A stretch of DNA of 64,000 nt from Paracoccus sp. C2R09 (GTDB lineage Bacteria > Pseudomonadota > Alphaproteobacteria > Rhodobacterales > Rhodobacteraceae): positions 46,855 to 110,854 of the forward strand of contig NZ_JAHKQB010000037.1 of the NCBI RefSeq assembly GCF_018860625.1, written 5' to 3'. The position numbers and the translations under genes are program-made. The notes below the pieces were generated by a model. The model was not told the origin of the DNA. It worked only from the letters and a program-made list of their open reading frames with translations, and did not search any database. Each line of letters begins with the position of its first letter. Within the stretch, counting starts at the first letter, position 1. This document shows positions 54,148-63,405 of the stretch, one piece after another.

Positions 54148-56094
54148 TCACCGCAGATCGGGTGCGGTGGCCTCGGATTCCAGCTGTTCCAGCACCTCGT
54201 CCAGGCTCAGCGTGCGGCTGCCCTGCTGGTCCAGGCGGCGGATCGACACGCTGCGCGTCTCGACCTCCTTCATGCCGATTGCCAGAATTGCGGGCACCTT
54301 GGCGACGGAATGTTCACGGACCTTGTAGTTGATCTTCTCGTTCCGGGTATCGGCCTCGGCGCGGATGCCGCGGGCCTGCAGGGCGGCCACCACCTCGTGG
54401 ACGTAATCGTCGGCATCCGACACGATCGAGGCGACGACGACCTGGCGCGGGGCCAGCCAGAAGGGCAGCTTGCCGGCGCTGTTCTCGATCAGGATGCCGA
54501 TGAAACGCTCGAAGCTGCCCAGAACCGCGCGGTGCAGCATGATCGGGCGATGCTTGTGCCCGTCCTGGCCTACATATTCCGCGTCCAGACGTTCGGGCAG
54601 GTTCGGATCGACCTGCAGCGTCCCGCATTGCCAGTCGCGGCCGATGGCGTCGGTCAGTACGAATTCCAGCTTGGGCCCGTAGAAGGCGCCTTCGCCGGGG
54701 AAGATCGTGAAGTCGTAGCCCGCGGCCTGGCAGGCATTGCCCAATGCGGCCTCGACCCGGTCCCAGCTTTCATCCGTACCGATGCGCTTCTCGGGGCGCG
54801 TGGACAGCTTGATCCGCCAGCCCGTGAAGCCCAGATCGGCATAGATCCCGGCCAGGAATTCGATGAACTTCTTGGTCTCGGCCTCGATCTGATCCTCGGT
54901 GCAGAAGATATGCGCGTCGTCCTGCGTGAAGCCGCGCACCCGCATGATCCCGTGCAGCGCGCCCGAGGGTTCGTAGCGGTTGCAGGACCCGAATTCGGCC
55001 ATGCGCAGCGGCAGGTCGCGATAGGATTTCAGGCCGTGGTTGAAGATCTGCACGTGGCAGGGGCAGTTCATCGGCTTGAGCGCGTTGACCGTCTTGGTCC
55101 GCGCGTGATCCTCGTCGACCTCGACGATGAACATGTTCTCCTGGTAATTCTCCCAGTGGCCGGATTCCTCCCACAGCTTGCGGCTGACGACCTGGGGGGT
55201 GTTCACCTCGACATAGCCGTCGGCGCGCTGCTTGCGGCGCATGTAATCCTGCAGCGTGGTATAGATGTTCCAGCCGTTCGGGTGCCAGAAGATCTGGCCC
55301 GGGGCCTCTTCCTGCATGTGGAACAGGTCCATCTCGCGGCCCAGCTTGCGGTGGTCGCGCTTGGCGGCCTCCTCCAGCATGTGAAGATGCGCCTTGAGGT
55401 CGTCCTTGTTGCGGAAGGCCACGCCATAGATGCGCTGCAGCATCGGGCGCGTCGCATCGCCCAGCCAGTAGGCGCCGGCGATATGGGTCAGCTTGAAGGC
55501 GTCGGCGGGCAGTTGGCCGGTGTTCTGCAGATGCGGGCCGCGGCACAGGTCCTGCCAGTCGCCATGCCAATACATCCGCAGGTCCTGATCCTCGGGAATG
55601 CGGTCGATCAGCTCGATCTTGAAGGGCTCGTTCGCGGCCTTGTAATGGGCGACGGCGCGGGCACGGTCCCAGACCTCGGTGCGGACGGGTTCGCGGGCGG
55701 CGATGATCTGCTTCATCTTCGCCTCGATCTGGCCCAGATCCTCGGGGGTGAAGGGTTCGGCCCGGTCGAAATCGTAGAACCAGCCATGGTCGCGGACCGG
55801 CCCGATGGTGACCTTCACGTCCGGCCAGATCTCCTGCACGGCGCGGGCCATGACATGGGCGAAATCGTGGCGGATCAGTTCCAGCGCCTGTTCTTCGTCC
55901 TTGAGGGTGTGGATCGCGATCGCGCCGCTTGCGGTGATCGGCCAGGCCAGGTCGATATGCTTGCCATCGAGGCTGGCGCTGATCGCGCGCTTGGCCAGGC
56001 TGGGGGCGATGCTTTCGGCCACCTGCGCGGCGGTCACGCCTGCGTCGTAGTCGCGCGAATTGCCATCGGGAAAGGTGAGGGAGATCTGGGACAT
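54148..56094 (-). CDS. thrS: Threonyl-tRNA synthetase
   Basis: A 648-residue class II synthetase that charges tRNA-Thr. The N-terminal TGS domain (about 1-65) and the editing domain with its HDFAHVM and related His/Cys sites (about 70-220) are present. The catalytic core has zinc ligands in [10 protein letters not shown] and a class II motif 2 region, [22 protein letters not shown]. The C-terminal anticodon-binding domain follows (about 540-640). A full-length enzyme. It is transcribed alone, with about 170 bp to the divergent hydrolase gene. Confidence 0.97.
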   Translation of the reverse strand: MSQISLTFPDGNSRDYDAGVTAAQVAESIAPSLAKRAISASLDGKHIDLAWPITASGAIAIHTLKDEEQALELIRHDFAHVMARAVQEIWPDVKVTIGPVRDHGWFYDFDRAEPFTPEDLGQIEAKMKQIIAAREPVRTEVWDRARAVAHYKAANEPFKIELIDRIPEDQDLRMYWHGDWQDLCRGPHLQNTGQLPADAFKLTHIAGAYWLGDATRPMLQRIYGVAFRNKDDLKAHLHMLEEAAKRDHRKLGREMDLFHMQEEAPGQIFWHPNGWNIYTTLQDYMRRKQRADGYVEVNTPQVVSRKLWEESGHWENYQENMFIVEVDEDHARTKTVNALKPMNCPCHVQIFNHGLKSYRDLPLRMAEFGSCNRYEPSGALHGIMRVRGFTQDDAHIFCTEDQIEAETKKFIEFLAGIYADLGFTGWRIKLSTRPEKRIGTDESWDRVEAALGNACQAAGYDFTIFPGEGAFYGPKLEFVLTDAIGRDWQCGTLQVDPNLPERLDAEYVGQDGHKHRPIMLHRAVLGSFERFIGILIENSAGKLPFWLAPRQVVVASIVSDADDYVHEVVAALQARGIRAEADTRNEKINYKVREHSVAKVPAILAIGMKEVETRSVSIRRLDQQGSRTLSLDEVLEQLESEATAPDLR

Positions 56095-56263
56095 TGCGTC
56101 CTCCTCGTCGGTTTGGCGCCCACGGAACGCCCGGTTGCGGGTTATGTCGGGCGCAAGCCATGGCGCGCGACCGCCGGGCTGTCAAGTCGAAGGGCGGTTC
56201 CCAGCCCATCGACGATGCCCTATCACCATGTAAACGCAACCGATCCGACAGGAAGGGCCCGCC

Positions 56264-57001
56264 ATGAGCCGCAGCATCGAGACCGCCACCGGACGCCGCA
56301 TCGCCTATCACCAGACCGGGGGGACGGGGCCGGGCGTCGTGTTCCTGGGCGGGTTCATGTCCGACATGGGCGGGACCAAGGCGCTGCATCTGCAGCAATG
56401 GGCCGAACGCACGGGGCGCGCCTTCCTGCGCTTCGATTACAGCGGTCACGGCGACAGCGGCGGGATGTTCGAGGATGGCTGCATCGGCGACTGGGCCGAG
56501 GATGCCCGCGCCGTGATCGAGACGCTGACCGACGGGCCGCAGGTGCTGGTCGGATCGTCCATGGGCGGCTGGATCGGCCTGCTGATCGCGCGCGCCATGC
56601 CGCAGCGGGTGGCGGGGATGGTGACCATCGCCGCCGCACCCGATTTCACCGAGCGGGGCTTCTGGGCGGGGATGGACGATGCGACCCGCGAGCGGTTGAT
56701 GCGCGACGGCGTCGTGCGCCGCCCGAGCGATTACGACGCGCCCTATCCCATCACGCGCCGCCTGATCGAGGATGGGCGCGACCACCTGATCATGGACCGC
56801 GCGCTGGATCTGCCCTTCCCGGTCAGGATGCTGCAGGGCACGGCGGATGCGGATGTGCCGATGCAATGGGCGCTGGACCTGCTGGATCATGCGCGCGGCG
56901 ACGACATCCGCCTGACGCTGGTCAAGGGTGCGGATCACCGCTTCTCGTCCGAGCCATGCCTGCGGCTGACGGTCGAGGCGATCGAAGATGTTCTGGGCTA
57001 G
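56264..57001 (+). CDS. Alpha/beta hydrolase
   Basis: A 245-residue soluble alpha/beta hydrolase. The oxyanion region is VFLGGFMSDMGGTKA, the nucleophile elbow is GSSMGGW (Ser about 99), the acid is expected in the GTADADVPMQWA stretch and the histidine in KGADHRFSS. It resembles the small serine hydrolases often called BAAT/abhydrolase-10-like proteins; the substrate cannot be named. Its end overlaps the start of a second, unrelated alpha/beta hydrolase by 14 bp, so the two are co-expressed. Confidence 0.87.
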   Translation: MSRSIETATGRRIAYHQTGGTGPGVVFLGGFMSDMGGTKALHLQQWAERTGRAFLRFDYSGHGDSGGMFEDGCIGDWAEDARAVIETLTDGPQVLVGSSMGGWIGLLIARAMPQRVAGMVTIAAAPDFTERGFWAGMDDATRERLMRDGVVRRPSDYDAPYPITRRLIEDGRDHLIMDRALDLPFPVRMLQGTADADVPMQWALDLLDHARGDDIRLTLVKGADHRFSSEPCLRLTVEAIEDVLG

Positions 57002-57926
57002 GCTGTTCGCCGCGCTGATCGTCGCGGCGGCGATCTGGACCGTCTGGCCGCGTCATCCCGGACCGGCGCCCCTGGTCGATCTGCCCGACGATCTGCGGGC
57101 ATGGCTGGCCACGCGCGAAGACGGGATCGCGGCGCAGGTCGCGGCCCGGCTGCAATGGGCGGGCGAACCCGGTGCGCGCACGGATATCGCGCTTGTCTAT
57201 CTGCACGGCTTCTCGGCCTCGCCCATGGAACTGCGCCCGCTGCCCGAGGACGTGGCGCGGGCCGTCGGGGCGAACTTGTTCGTCACCCGGCTGGCCGGTC
57301 ACGGGCAGGGCGGCGATGCGCTGGCAGGGGCGACCGCCCGCGACTGGTGGCGCGACACTGCCCAAGCGATCGCCGTGGGTCGCAGGCTGGGGCGCAAGGT
57401 CGTGGTGATCGGCACATCGACCGGGGCGACGCTGGCGGATCTGGCCGCGCGGGACCGGGGACTGGGATCGCAGATCGACGGGCTCGTATTCATCTCGGCC
57501 AATTACGGGGTCCGGTCGCGCGCTGCGCGGATGCTGGACCTGCCCTTCGTGCGCCATTGGCTGCCCTTGGTCGCGGGTCGCGAAAGATGCTTTGAGACGC
57601 TGTCGGATGCCCATGCACAGGGCTGGACCAGCTGCTATCCGGTGCGGGCGCTGATGCCGCTGGCACGGGTGATGCAATGGTCGCGGGCCGCCAAGGGGCA
57701 GGGGATGCAGCCGACCCTGTTCATCTGGTCGGATGGCGACCGTGTCGTTGATCCGCGGGCCATCGAGAAACGCGCCGCCGAATGGCGCGGGCCTGTCGCG
57801 ATGCATCGCGTAGAGATGAGAGAGGGGGACGATCCCTCGGGCCATGTTCTGGCGGGGGATGCGCTGTCGCCCGGCCAGACGGCCGGGCTGACGGAGATCG
57901 TGGCGGATTGGATCCGCGGGCTGTGA
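56988..57926 (+). CDS. Membrane-anchored alpha/beta hydrolase
   Basis: A 312-residue protein with an uncleaved or signal-type N-terminal hydrophobic segment (about 4-20) and a periplasmic alpha/beta hydrolase domain. Motifs: LVYLHGFSASPMELRPL (oxyanion loop), GTSTGAT (nucleophile Ser about 144), IWSDGDRVVD (acid) and DPSGHVLAGD (histidine). The His-Gly-Phe-Ser/Thr loop is typical of carboxylesterases. It overlaps the preceding hydrolase gene by 14 bp, which suggests translational coupling. Likely a lipid or ester hydrolase; substrate unknown. Confidence 0.85.
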   Translation: MFWARLFAALIVAAAIWTVWPRHPGPAPLVDLPDDLRAWLATREDGIAAQVAARLQWAGEPGARTDIALVYLHGFSASPMELRPLPEDVARAVGANLFVTRLAGHGQGGDALAGATARDWWRDTAQAIAVGRRLGRKVVVIGTSTGATLADLAARDRGLGSQIDGLVFISANYGVRSRAARMLDLPFVRHWLPLVAGRERCFETLSDAHAQGWTSCYPVRALMPLARVMQWSRAAKGQGMQPTLFIWSDGDRVVDPRAIEKRAAEWRGPVAMHRVEMREGDDPSGHVLAGDALSPGQTAGLTEIVADWIRGL

Positions 57927-57933
57927 TCCGCCC

Positions 57934-58416
57934 TTAGAAGGTCAGCGCGAAATGCTTGCCGACATTCGGCGTCTCGCCCGTCACCTTGGCCTTGGCGATG
58001 TGATACATGAAGGCGAGGCTGCCTTCCGTCGTCCAGACCTCGGCCTCGGTCAGGTCCATGCGGACCAGTTGTGCGTCGGGATCCTTCTCGCCCTTGTCGA
58101 ACCAGGCCGAGGCGACACCGCCCATCAGCTCTTCCAGCTTGGCGCGGTCGTCGGTCAACGACAGGCGGCCATGGCAGCGCGTATAGATGCCTTCGCCGCC
58201 ATCCGAGACGACATGCACGCCGGGCTTCGATCCGGTGGCAAGATCCTTGGCAAGTTCGGTATCGCGGGCCGTGATGAACCACAGGACGCGCTGTTCGCGG
58301 TCGGCGTAATGCGACATGGGGATCAGGCGGGCCTCGCCCGTGGTGCCCAGCATCCCGCTGCGCACATCGTCGAGACGTTTCCAGAACTTGTCGGCATTGT
58401 CGTGCTGTTCGGTCAT
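57934..58416 (-). CDS. Pyridoxamine 5'-phosphate oxidase-fold stress protein
   Basis: A 160-residue protein of the general stress protein 26 group in the FMN-binding split-barrel superfamily. The first half carries ARLIPMSHYADREQRVLWFIT; the acidic stretch DKGEKDPDAQLVRMDLTEAEVW and an FMYHIAKAKVTG segment follow. Such proteins bind flavins or haem in stress responses; the enzymatic role is not clear. ATG 58416 is preferred since ATG 58437 adds seven unconserved residues. It is convergent with the hydrolase pair and has its own leader next to phaZ. Confidence 0.82.
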   Translation of the reverse strand: MTEQHDNADKFWKRLDDVRSGMLGTTGEARLIPMSHYADREQRVLWFITARDTELAKDLATGSKPGVHVVSDGGEGIYTRCHGRLSLTDDRAKLEELMGGVASAWFDKGEKDPDAQLVRMDLTEAEVWTTEGSLAFMYHIAKAKVTGETPNVGKHFALTF

Positions 58417-58492
58417 CGGTGTTCCTTTCCGTCGCATGTTGCGATCTTCGGAAAGGAGAACGGCCCCCGTGGGGGCCGGGTTCCGTGGCCGG

Positions 58493-59839
58493 TCAGACGG
58501 CGATCTTGCCGCTGTCCATCGGGTCGTTCACGCCGCAATCATCCTCGACCTTGCGGGCGCGGCGGCGCTTCCGGCTGGCCTGCGCCTCGGGCTGGGTCAT
58601 CGCCTCGTCCATGAAATCCAGGACCAGCGGGCGGATGTTCAGACGCCAGGACTTGCCCGCGAAGATGCCGTAGTGACCCGCGCCGGGTTCCAGGTGCTGG
58701 GCCTTGCGGTTCGCGGGCACGCCGGTGCAAAGGTCCAGTGCCGCGACGCATTGCCCGGGTGCCGAGATGTCGTCATTCGCACCCTCGACCGTCATGACGG
58801 CGGTGGTGGTGATCTTGCCGATATCGACCATGCGGCCGTTCACCTCGAAGCGGTTCTCGGCGATCTCGAGCTGCTTGAAGATGCGATCGACGGTCGAAAG
58901 ATAGAACTCGGCCGTCATGTCCATCACGGCCAGGTATTCGTCATAGAAGCGGTTGTGCCTGTCGCCTTCGGAGGCGCTGCCGCGGGCCTCGGCAAAGATC
59001 TGGTCGGCAAAGGCCTTGGCGTGGCTTTCGGCGTTCATCGCGATGAAGCTGCCCAGCTGCGCGAGGCCCGGATAGACCATGCGCCCCGCGCCGCGATACT
59101 TGAAGCCCACGGACTGGATCACGAGATGTTCCAATTCGCCCATGGTGACGCGGTTGCCGAAATCGGTCACCTCGGTCGCGGCGGCGTCGGGGTTCACCGG
59201 GCCGCCGATCAGCGTCAGGGTGCGGGGCTGGGCCTCGGGGGTGTCCTCGGCCAGGATGGCAGTCGCGGCCAGCGCAAGCGGCGCGGGCTGGCAGACGGCG
59301 ATGACATGGACGTCCGGGCCCAGATGGCGGATGAAGTCCACCAGATAGGTGGTGTAATCCTCGACGTCGAACTTGCCTTCGCTGACGGGAATGTCGCGGG
59401 CATTGTGCCAGTCGGTCACATAGAGATCGCAATCGGGCAGAAGCGAGGTGACGGTGGACCGCATCAGCGTGGCGTAATGGCCCGACATGGGCGCGACCAG
59501 CAGGACCTTGCGCGGCTTGGGTTCGCGGCGCGCCACGCGGAAACGGATCAGGTCGCCGAAGGGGCGCTTCAGTTCCGGTTCGACATAGACGATATGGTCC
59601 TGCCCGTCCTCGCCCGCGATGGCGGGGATCTCCCAGTCGGGCTTGATCACCATCCGGGAAAAGCTGCGTTCGGTGACCTTGCCCCAGGCAGCCATCATGC
59701 GGAACATCGGATTGGGTGTCAGGGCGAAGGCAGGATACCCGCCAATGGCGCGGGCGGTCGCGCCCAGCCATTCGTTCGTGTTCCGGATCGTCTCCATCGC
59801 GTCGTAGGAGATGATCCCCTTCACACCCTTGACCGTCAT
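58493..59839 (-). CDS. phaZ: Intracellular PHA depolymerase
   Basis: A 448-residue cytoplasmic enzyme that degrades stored polyhydroxybutyrate. It is an alpha/beta hydrolase in which cysteine replaces the serine nucleophile (VCQPAPLALAA, Cys about 175). The acid is in the DDISAPGQCVAAL segment and the histidine in PGAGHYGIFAGK. No signal peptide is present and length fits the intracellular PhaZ group. Start ATG 59839 has GGAGG just upstream. It is divergent from phaC (114 bp apart), so synthesis and breakdown are encoded back to back. Confidence 0.93.
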   Translation of the reverse strand: MTVKGVKGIISYDAMETIRNTNEWLGATARAIGGYPAFALTPNPMFRMMAAWGKVTERSFSRMVIKPDWEIPAIAGEDGQDHIVYVEPELKRPFGDLIRFRVARREPKPRKVLLVAPMSGHYATLMRSTVTSLLPDCDLYVTDWHNARDIPVSEGKFDVEDYTTYLVDFIRHLGPDVHVIAVCQPAPLALAATAILAEDTPEAQPRTLTLIGGPVNPDAAATEVTDFGNRVTMGELEHLVIQSVGFKYRGAGRMVYPGLAQLGSFIAMNAESHAKAFADQIFAEARGSASEGDRHNRFYDEYLAVMDMTAEFYLSTVDRIFKQLEIAENRFEVNGRMVDIGKITTTAVMTVEGANDDISAPGQCVAALDLCTGVPANRKAQHLEPGAGHYGIFAGKSWRLNIRPLVLDFMDEAMTQPEAQASRKRRRARKVEDDCGVNDPMDSGKIAV

Positions 59840-59953
59840 GCCGCCTCCGATTGCTGCGCGCATCACGCCCGTGTCACGGTCCGGATTTCCCGGGTTTACG
59901 CATCGGCAGGGCTGCGCGTATCATCCAAGGACAATTAGGGGGGATCGTCCGTC

Positions 59954-61921
59954 ATGGCAAGGCAGACACGCGGCACGCGCAAAAATCTTGCTGAGGAGGG
60001 GGCTGGCAGGGAAACATCCGAAAAGCCTGATAAGCCTGCAAGAAAACGTCGTCCGGCGGCCAAGAAGGCCGCTGCGGAACCTAGCGTCACCTTGGAGCCC
60101 GCAACCCCGGTGCCGACGCCCCCGGAGGCCAGCGAGCCCCCCGAACCCGAGCTGCCGCAGGCGCAACCGCCTGCCGCGCAGCGCCTGGCGCAGAACATCG
60201 AACGGATCGAACAGCTGGGCCATCGCCTGCTTGCCGCCTTCGCGGAACGGGCCATGCCCAACCCCAATATCGAGGCGCCGGGGCCCGACCTCTATCGCAG
60301 CGCGGCCGAGGGGTTCCTGCGGACCCTGACCGAGCAGCCCTCGCGCATGATCGAGATGCAGGTCAGCTACTGGGGCGAGACGCTGTCGAACTATGCCCGC
60401 GCGCAGCAGGCCCTTGCGCAGGGGCAGTGGAGCCCGGGCGAGGATGACGGCCCCGCCGACCGGCGCTTCAGCAATCCGCTGTGGCAGAGCCATCCCTATT
60501 TCAACCTGATCAAGCGCCAGTACCAGACGAATGCCCGCGCCCTGAAGGATGCCGCCGCCGGGTTGGAACTGTCGGACGAGGTGGCCCGCAAGCGCATCGC
60601 CTGGCTGACGAACCAGGTCGTGGACATGATGGCGCCGACGAACTTTCTGGCGACCAATCCCGATGCGCTGGAACGCGCGATCGAGACCGAGGGCGAAAGC
60701 CTCGTGAAGGGGCTCGAGAACCTGGTGCGCGACATCGAGCAGAACGGCGGCGAGATGATCGTGTCGCTGGCCGACCGCCGCGCCTTCGCCGTGGGCGAGA
60801 ATATCGGCACCACTCCGGGGCGCGTCGTCCATCGGTCCCGCCTGTTCGAACTGATCCAGTACAGCCCCATGACCGAGACGGTCCACGAGACGCCGCTGAT
60901 CGTCTTCCCGCCCTGGATCAACAAGTTCTACATCCTGGATCTGAAGCCCAAGAACAGCATGATCCGCTGGCTGGTGGAACAGGGCCACAGCCTGTTTGTC
61001 GTCAGCTGGAAGAACCCCGGCGCCGAATTCGCCGAGATCGGTCTGGAGGATTACGTCCAGGCCTATCTGGAGGCGATGGACGTCGTGCGCGATCTGACGG
61101 GGCAGCCGAAGCTGAATGCCGTCGGTTACTGCATCGCGGGCACGACCCTGTCGCTGGTGCTGGCGCTGCTGGCGCAGAAGGGCGACGACCGGGTCAATTC
61201 CGCGACGCTGTTCACGACGCTGACCGATTTCTCCGAGCATGGAGAGTTCGTCAATTTCCTGCAGAACGATATCGTCGACGGGATCGAGCAGGAGGTCCGC
61301 AACCACGGCCTGATGCGCGCAGGACTGATGTCGCGCACCATGAGCTTCCTGCGCGCCAACGATCTGGTCTGGGGGCCCGCCATCCGCTCCTACATGATGG
61401 GCGAGACGCCGCCCGCCTTCGACCTTCTGTTCTGGAACGGCGACAGCACCAACCTGCCCGGGCGCATGGCGATCCAGTACTTGCGCGGCCTGTGCCAGCG
61501 CAACGAATTCGCAGGCGACGGCTTCACGCTGCTGGGCCACACGTTGCGCCTGTCGGATATCCAGCTGCCGATCTGCGCCATCGCCTGCGAGGCCGACCAT
61601 ATCGCCCCCTGGCGCGATTGCTGGCGCGGCTTCGCCCGGATGGGGTCCAAGGACAAGACCTTCCTCCTGTCGGAATCGGGCCATGTCGCAGGCATCGTGA
61701 ATCCGCCCAGCCGCAAGAAATACGGTCATTACACGGGGCAGGGCGGTTTCGATCACGGGCAGGACGCCTGGCGCGAATCGGCATCCTATCACGAGGGCAG
61801 CTGGTGGCCCCGTTGGGGCGAATGGCTGGCCGAAAGGTCGGGCGGCCAGGTCGATGCACGCCACCCCGACGAAGGCCTGGAGCCCGCCCCCGGCAGCTTC
61901 GTGCATGAACGAGCAAGCTGA
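59954..61921 (+). CDS. phaC: Class I poly(3-hydroxyalkanoate) synthase PhaC
   Basis: A 655-residue enzyme that polymerises 3-hydroxyacyl-CoA at the granule surface. The lipase-like box GYCIAGT carries the catalytic Cys (about 395). Asp is in the EADHIAPW segment and His in SESGHVAGI; PPWINKFYILDL is also typical. The N-terminal 85 residues are a Lys/Ala/Pro-rich extension (PARKRRPAAKKAAAEP) that makes the protein longer than the ~590-residue class I standard, as in Paracoccus PhaC. It acts alone, with no PhaE. phaP and phaR follow on the same strand. Confidence 0.95.
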   Translation: MARQTRGTRKNLAEEGAGRETSEKPDKPARKRRPAAKKAAAEPSVTLEPATPVPTPPEASEPPEPELPQAQPPAAQRLAQNIERIEQLGHRLLAAFAERAMPNPNIEAPGPDLYRSAAEGFLRTLTEQPSRMIEMQVSYWGETLSNYARAQQALAQGQWSPGEDDGPADRRFSNPLWQSHPYFNLIKRQYQTNARALKDAAAGLELSDEVARKRIAWLTNQVVDMMAPTNFLATNPDALERAIETEGESLVKGLENLVRDIEQNGGEMIVSLADRRAFAVGENIGTTPGRVVHRSRLFELIQYSPMTETVHETPLIVFPPWINKFYILDLKPKNSMIRWLVEQGHSLFVVSWKNPGAEFAEIGLEDYVQAYLEAMDVVRDLTGQPKLNAVGYCIAGTTLSLVLALLAQKGDDRVNSATLFTTLTDFSEHGEFVNFLQNDIVDGIEQEVRNHGLMRAGLMSRTMSFLRANDLVWGPAIRSYMMGETPPAFDLLFWNGDSTNLPGRMAIQYLRGLCQRNEFAGDGFTLLGHTLRLSDIQLPICAIACEADHIAPWRDCWRGFARMGSKDKTFLLSESGHVAGIVNPPSRKKYGHYTGQGGFDHGQDAWRESASYHEGSWWPRWGEWLAERSGGQVDARHPDEGLEPAPGSFVHERAS

Positions 61922-61929
61922 GCCGCCAA

Positions 61930-61963
61930 TTCGGGCCGAGCAAGTTCAACGACTTGGCCCGAA
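61930..61963 (+). terminator. Hairpin after phaC
   Basis: TTCGGGCC (61930-61937) pairs with GGCCCGAA (61956-61963), 8 bp after the phaC stop, with a further short stem inside. The following bases are not T-rich, so it probably lowers but does not abolish read-through. Confidence 0.5.
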
Positions 61964-62010
61964 ATGCCTACGATTTACGGGGTTTTTGCTGCAGTGCGAC
62001 ATGAAAATCC

Positions 62011-62039
62011 TTGAAATGCTGCAGTGCAGCATTCATATT
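62011..62039 (+). promoter_or_regulatory. phaP promoter with a PhaR palindrome in its spacer
   Basis: TTGAAA (62011-62016) and CATATT (62034-62039) are spaced by 17 bp, giving a sigma-70-like promoter. The spacer holds a perfect 8-3-8 inverted repeat, AATGCTGC-AGT-GCAGCATT (62015-62033), which contains CTGC-N3-GCAG, the motif known for PhaR of Paracoccus. A related, imperfect site, CTGCAGTGCGA, lies 30 bp upstream (61989-61999). A bound repressor would directly block RNA polymerase. Confidence 0.75.
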
Positions 62040-62114
62040 CGGAGCTGTGGTGAGAACGCGGCGAAACCCTCTTCCCTCTCTCTGATGTCGCCGCACTGAC
62101 AGGAGTAGAAAGAC

Positions 62115-62576
62115 ATGGCCAAGACCCCCGATTTCACGAAGACGATGCAGGACATGATGGCGAACTTCCCGATCGACACCAGCTCGATGAAGGACGCGAT
62201 GAAGACCCAGACCGCCATGGGCGAGAAATTCGCCAAGATCGCGCTGGGCGCGGCCGAACGCTCGACCGAGATCTCCTCGGCCTGGGCCAAGGATTCCATC
62301 GCCCGCATGGGTGAGCTGGCCGTCGTCAAGGAAGAGCCTTCGGATTACGCCAAGGCGATGAGCGATTTCGCCTCCGCCTCGGCCGAGATGGCCGCCGAGC
62401 ACATGGCCTCCTTCGCGGAAGTCGCCAAGAAGGTCCAGATGGACACCGTGGACCTGATGCTGACCGCCGGCAAGGACATGGCTGCCGATGCCGAGCAGAC
62501 CGCGCAGCGCGCAACGCGCGAGACGACCGCAGCGGCCCGCAAGACCGCCGCAAGCGCCGGTGCTGCCGCGAAGTGA
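62115..62576 (+). CDS. phaP: Phasin, PHA granule-coating protein
   Basis: A 153-residue amphipathic helical protein without cysteine or signal peptide. It has the phasin pattern of Ala/Met-rich heptads (MQDMMANFPIDTSS, then EMAAEHMASFAEVAKKVQMD) and an Ala/Thr-rich tail. It coats poly(3-hydroxybutyrate) granules and limits their fusion. It has a strong ribosome site (AGGAG) and a promoter that is probably repressed by PhaR when no polymer is present. A good terminator separates it from phaR. Confidence 0.92.
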   Translation: MAKTPDFTKTMQDMMANFPIDTSSMKDAMKTQTAMGEKFAKIALGAAERSTEISSAWAKDSIARMGELAVVKEEPSDYAKAMSDFASASAEMAAEHMASFAEVAKKVQMDTVDLMLTAGKDMAADAEQTAQRATRETTAAARKTAASAGAAAK

Positions 62577-62599
62577 TCGACCAGAAAGGTCGCGAAGGG

Positions 62600-62635
62600 A
62601 AGGGGTGGCCATGCGCCGCCCCTTTCGACGTTTTT
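62600..62635 (+). terminator. Terminator between phaP and phaR
   Basis: A 10-bp stem with one G-U pair, AAGGGGTGGC (62600-62609) and GCCGCCCCTT (62615-62624), is followed by TT, CGACG and TTTTT. It would let phaP be made in excess over phaR. Confidence 0.7.
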
Positions 62636-62693
62636 CCTTTGCGTTTTGTCGCGACGGCTTCCATCATGCCCAAAACGACAGCAAGGAGCCGAG

Positions 62694-63221
62694 ATGGCCG
62701 CCGATAAAGCACCGCTGCTGATCAAGCGTTATGCCAGCCGTCGCCTCTACAATACCGAGACCAGCGATTACGTCACGCTCGAGGATATCGCGACATTCAT
62801 CCGCGACGGGCGCGAGGTGCGGATCGTGGATCTGAAATCGGGTGACGACCTGACGCGTCAGTACCTGCTGCAGATCATCGCCGAGCACGAGAGCCGGGGC
62901 GAAAGCGTCCTGCCGCTCGAGGTGCTGAACGACCTGGTGCGCAGCTATACCAGCAGCGCGCAATCGGTGGTGCCGCAATTCCTGGCCGCCAGCTTCGAGA
63001 TCCTGCGCGAGGGTCAGTCCAAGCTAATGGAGAACATGGCGCAGATACCGCATCCGATGTCCAACGTGCCGGGCTTTGACGCGATGCAGCGCCAGCAGCA
63101 GGCCTTCATGCGCGCGATGATGGGCGGCTGGACCGACGGCAAGCCCGCAGGCCAGGGCCAGGACATGGACGAGATCCGCCGTCAACTGGCCGAACTGCAA
63201 AAGCGCATATCGAAACTCTGA
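62694..63221 (+). CDS. phaR: Polyhydroxyalkanoate synthesis repressor PhaR
   Basis: A 175-residue protein with the PHB/PHA accumulation regulator DNA-binding domain at the N-terminus (LLIKRYASRRLYNTETSDYV, about 9-28) and a PHB-binding region after it (VRIVDLKSGDDLTRQYLLQI). The C-terminus is Gln/Met-rich and helical (RQQQAFMRAMMGGW). PhaR binds DNA at phaP and its own gene, and leaves it when polymer granules bind it, thereby sensing stored PHB. ATG 62694 follows AAGGAG. It is the end of the phaC-phaP-phaR cluster. Confidence 0.94.
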   Translation: MAADKAPLLIKRYASRRLYNTETSDYVTLEDIATFIRDGREVRIVDLKSGDDLTRQYLLQIIAEHESRGESVLPLEVLNDLVRSYTSSAQSVVPQFLAASFEILREGQSKLMENMAQIPHPMSNVPGFDAMQRQQQAFMRAMMGGWTDGKPAGQGQDMDEIRRQLAELQKRISKL

Positions 63222-63267
63222 CATGCATCTTGCACCGCCCGCGATCACAAGCTAGACCCTGCCGGAC

Positions 63268-63357
63268 GGAGCGGTGGCCGAGTGGTCGAAGGCGCACGCC
63301 TGGAAAGTGTGTAGGCGGGAAACCGTCTCGAGGGTTCGAATCCCTCTCGCTCCGCCA
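63268..63357 (+). tRNA. tRNA-Ser (anticodon GGA)
   Basis: 90 nt including CCA. The acceptor stem GGAGCGG pairs with TCGCTCC. The D region is TGGCCGAGTGGTCGAAGG, the anticodon loop holds GGA at 63302-63304, a long variable arm characteristic of class II tRNAs follows, and the T arm is GAGGGTTCGAATCCCTC. It reads UCC and UCU codons. An accessory gene follows 380 bp downstream, and its 3' end is a common integration target. Confidence 0.95.
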
Positions 63358-63383
63358 CTTGCCCCCGCGAAAGCGTTCTCCCG

Positions 63384-63405
63384 ATCCGGCTGCGGCCGGA
63401 TTTTT
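63384..63405 (+). terminator. Rho-independent terminator of tRNA-Ser
   Basis: ATCCGGC (63384-63390) pairs with GCCGGAT (63395-63401) around TGCG, followed by TTTTT. Confidence 0.85.
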
